61,474 bases of DNA from JAHBNG01 sp039028975 (GTDB lineage: Bacteria > Chloroflexota > Anaerolineae > Caldilineales > Caldilineaceae): contig JBCCHB010000101.1 of NCBI GenBank assembly GCA_039028975.1, forward strand, positions 1 through 61,474, in the 5' to 3' direction. The first letter of the stretch is position 1. Every line of letters starts with the position of its first letter. The translations under genes and the position numbers were made by a program. The notes below the pieces were generated by a model, which saw only the letters and a list, made by a program, of their open reading frames with translations, did not search any database and was not told the origin of the DNA. Shown here piece after piece: positions 61,415 to 61,474 of this stretch.

Positions 61415-61474
61415 GACTGGCTACATTCTCGCCCCGAAACCCAAAGGCACCCATAAAATTTGTAGTGATGGACA

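Overview
The window looks like a chromosomal segment of a filamentous or anaerobic member of the Chloroflexota (inferred, not proven). The reasons are moderate GC, sigma-factor partner proteins with a DUF5667-like segment, LysM domain and long Pro/Thr stalk, Uma2-type nucleases with coiled-coil tails, and effector-associated domains (EAD1).

Layout. 1-8.7 kb: a partial membrane gene with a cupredoxin lipoprotein, then a cluster of three surface proteins with no transporter. These carry four tandem solute-binding modules plus an FGE-like domain, a J-domain/propeller membrane protein, and two solute-binding domains plus LysM. 8.7-13.1 kb: tRNA-Ser(GGA), SRP RNA, polyphosphate kinase, malate dehydrogenase. 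13.9-28 kb: a CDP-alcohol phosphatidyltransferase, an ECF sigma factor with its 981-residue LysM stalk partner, the ffh-rpsP-khpA-rimM-dprA translation/DNA-uptake block, mannose-1-phosphate guanylyltransferase, a membrane protein and dGTPase. 28-35.2 kb: a minus-strand block hisZ, hisG, sugar epimerase, MTA phosphorylase and SDR, then an SRAP protein and a di-heme peroxidase.

35.7-44.8 kb is the most interesting region: a genomic island downstream of tRNA-Gly(CCC). A 45-bp piece of the tRNA 3' half occurs three times as direct repeats, giving two tandem segments of about 4.0 and 5.0 kb. One has an intact tyrosine recombinase; integrase fragments and a broken transposase lie around it. Three island genes carry the death-fold-like adaptor domain EAD1: one fused to pentapeptide repeats, one at the cytoplasmic end of a LysM membrane protein whose first half copies the resident sigma-factor partner, and one reached only by a -1 shift on an A9 run. 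Both extra tRNA copies have their own consensus promoter and terminator and look like transcribed tRNA-like units. I infer an EAD1-coupled sensing/defence module, possibly with LysM as surface sensor.

44.8-61.5 kb: a zinc-ribbon protein, a secreted M14 carboxypeptidase with PKD domains behind an operator-like repeat array, an SF2 helicase, a toxin-antitoxin pair, a spermidine-synthase-like membrane protein, an ECF42-type sigma factor with its DGPF partner, a Uma2 nuclease, an amidohydrolase and an enolase-superfamily enzyme.

Four families of short dispersed intergenic repeats run through the window. One sits in sense orientation just upstream of many genes and ends in the motif GGCCATCTAT. 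Another begins exactly at stop codons. Alignments quoted here were made by eye; no database search was possible.
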